In this document: positions 62,772 to 64,000 of the stretch, piece by piece
Layout: each line of letters opens with the position of its first letter
Position numbering within the stretch: the stretch's first letter is position 1
Assembly (NCBI GenBank): GCA_964648485.1
Contig: CAZYOF010000006.1
Coordinates: 62,001 to 126,000 of the forward strand
DNA from: DAIOEK01 sp964648485
GTDB taxonomy: Bacteria > Chloroflexota > Anaerolineae > Anaerolineales > Anaerolineaceae
Length of the DNA: 64,000 bases
Reading direction: 5' to 3'
Translations under genes and position numbers: made by a program
The notes under the pieces: generated by a model
Database searches by the model: none
Seen by the model: the letters and a program-made list of their open reading frames with translations, nothing else
What the model was told of the DNA's origin: nothing

Positions 62772-62777
62772 TATAAT
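62772..62777 (+). promoter_or_regulatory. -10 box upstream of the phosphohexomutase gene
   Basis: A perfect TATAAT 31 bases before the ATG. The -35 region (TTATGT at 62749-62754, 17-base spacing) is poor. Confidence 0.45.
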
Positions 62778-62808
62778 GGAGATATCCAAAGTATATAAGG
62801 GAGCCATT

Positions 62809-64000
62809 ATGTCAGATATCAAATTCGGAACTGATGGATGGAGAGGTCAAATTGCTGATGATTATACATTTGCCAATGTTCGCCGATGTACACAAGGTTT
62901 TATTGAATATTTGAATTCAAAAGGAAAACAGGGCGGCTGGATAGTCGTTGGGTATGATAAACGATTCCATTCTGAAAACTTTGCAATGGCTGCTGCCTGT
63001 GTATTAGCCGGTAATGGGTATCGTGTTCACCTGACAGATACCGCGACACCAACACCAGTGATCGCCTTCTCGGTTGTAAACTTGAAAGCAGCTGGAGCGA
63101 TTAATATCACTGCTTCACACAATCCGCCTACAGATAATGGTTTTAAGGTCCGTAACGAGTTTGGCGGTGCTATTGACCCGGATGGATTGGTATATATAGA
63201 AAATCACATCCCGGCGGATATTTCTGGTGTCAAAACTACAAATCCGGATGAAGCAATAAAAACAGGTAAGATCGTGCTATTTGATCCAAAACCTGCATAT
63301 ATCGAACATATCCAGCACCTGGTGGACATCAAGAAAATTAAAGATGCCAGCTTGAAGGTAATTGTTGATACGATGTGGGGAAATGGTATCGGATGGTATT
63401 CAGAGATTCTCAATGGTGGGAAAACTCAGGTTGTTGAAATTCATGCCTCCCGGAATCCAATTTTTCCTGAAATGAAGCGCCCTGAACCCATTCCCCCTAA
63501 TATAGATGTGGGTTTACAAACCGTAATAGATCAAAAAGGAGATGTTCTTCTGATCACAGATGGTGATGCAGATAGAGTGGGTTTCGGCGATGAAAACGGA
63601 GTATTTATAAATCAATTACAGGCATACGGGTTGCTTGCATTTTATTTATTAGAAATCCGAAAACAACGCGGTCCTATCGTAAAAACGCTCTCTACTACCA
63701 GCATGCTTGAAAAATTAGGGAAAATTTATGGCGTGGATGTTGTTGAAACCGGGGTTGGTTTCAAATATGTTGCGCCAAAGATGCTTGAACTGGATGCGAT
63801 GATTGGCGGCGAAGAATCAGGCGGATACGCATTCAAAGGAAATGTTCCAGAAAGGGATGGTATTCTGGCTGGATTGTTTTTCCTGGATTTCATGGTAACG
63901 ACCGGGAAGACACCATCCATGCTATTGCAAGACTTATTCACAAAAGTGGGTGCCCATTACTATGATCGGATAGATACTACCTTTAAGGGAGATCGATCTG
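62809..64000 (+). CDS. Phosphoglucomutase/phosphomannomutase, 3' end cut by the window
   Basis: The first 397 codons of an alpha-D-phosphohexomutase. The start 'KFGTDGWRG', catalytic phosphoserine loop TASHNP (near residue 103), metal-binding DGDADR and sugar-binding GEESGG are all present, so the visible part is intact. It interconverts sugar 1- and 6-phosphates; whether glucose, mannose or glucosamine is preferred needs the missing C-terminus. AAGGGAG precedes the ATG. It is divergent from the cysteine desulfurase gene. Confidence 0.94.
   Translation, partial: MSDIKFGTDGWRGQIADDYTFANVRRCTQGFIEYLNSKGKQGGWIVVGYDKRFHSENFAMAAACVLAGNGYRVHLTDTATPTPVIAFSVVNLKAAGAINITASHNPPTDNGFKVRNEFGGAIDPDGLVYIENHIPADISGVKTTNPDEAIKTGKIVLFDPKPAYIEHIQHLVDIKKIKDASLKVIVDTMWGNGIGWYSEILNGGKTQVVEIHASRNPIFPEMKRPEPIPPNIDVGLQTVIDQKGDVLLITDGDADRVGFGDENGVFINQLQAYGLLAFYLLEIRKQRGPIVKTLSTTSMLEKLGKIYGVDVVETGVGFKYVAPKMLELDAMIGGEESGGYAFKGNVPERDGILAGLFFLDFMVTTGKTPSMLLQDLFTKVGAHYYDRIDTTFKGDRS

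Noticed and set aside
1..64000. CRISPR array or prophage
   Set aside because: No regularly spaced repeats and no capsid, tail or terminase genes were seen.

Overview
This 64 kb window looks like a chromosome segment from an anaerobic, Gram-positive-like bacterium of the Chloroflexota, most probably class Anaerolineae. That is inferred from gene content and style, not from a marker-gene search. The signs are: a cell-shape and division cluster (mreBCD, a class B penicillin-binding protein, minCDE, rodA); lipoproteins with Thr-Pro-rich linkers; a tungsten-type aldehyde:ferredoxin oxidoreductase; a LarA-type nickel racemase; MglA-like GTPases with roadblock proteins; no lipopolysaccharide or outer-membrane genes; and moderately low GC. 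Genes are tightly packed with many overlaps, and several use GTG or TTG starts.

Layout. 1-5.9 kb: two large membrane proteins (the first cut by the window edge; the second YfhO-type), then a MoxR ATPase and a DUF58 protein. 6.0-14.9 kb: mreB-mreC-mreD-mrdA-minC-minD-minE-rodA-gltX, a probable long transcript behind an extended -10 promoter, closed by a bidirectional terminator. 15-20.3 kb (minus strand): an unknown protein, an NAD-dependent epimerase, secD-secF, a P-loop protein and a SpoIIE-type phosphatase. 20.4-29.7 kb: trxA, murA with Asp in place of the catalytic Cys, a prepilin peptidase, pckA, a large lipoprotein, nusB, an Asp23-family protein, an alpha/beta hydrolase and a LarA homologue. 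29.8-33 kb: aldehyde:ferredoxin oxidoreductase and a lipoprotein.

33.1-40.8 kb is the most unusual part. A minus-strand signalling block (response regulator-roadblock fusion, roadblock protein, MglA-like GTPase, roadblock protein, DUF4388-roadblock fusion) lies back to back with a plus-strand block (small DUF1801-like protein, von Willebrand A protein, PP2C phosphatase, divergent kinase with an OB-fold-like tail). The last three genes match the 'TerY-P triad' architecture. Together the blocks could be a phosphorylation and GTPase signalling system that has not been studied as a unit.

40.8-50.6 kb: homocysteine methyltransferase, tyrosine recombinase, an unknown protein, tRNA-Leu(UAG) with a strong promoter reading into tig-clpP, a HAD phosphatase, rlmN, ftsY, prfB with a programmed +1 frameshift, and pfkA. 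50.7-55.8 kb: a probable amine or imino-acid oxidation operon (iron-sulfur/FAD dehydrogenase, DAO-type oxidase, Ldh2-type reductase) plus a HAD hydrolase. 55.8-64 kb: a RelA/SpoT enzyme, a VKOR protein, a Cys-rich acidic small protein, a cold-shock gene with a long leader, an IS200-type insertion sequence, a small membrane protein, mnmA with a cysteine desulfurase, and a phosphohexomutase cut by the right edge. Apart from the IS200 element I see no prophage, CRISPR array or other mobile element.
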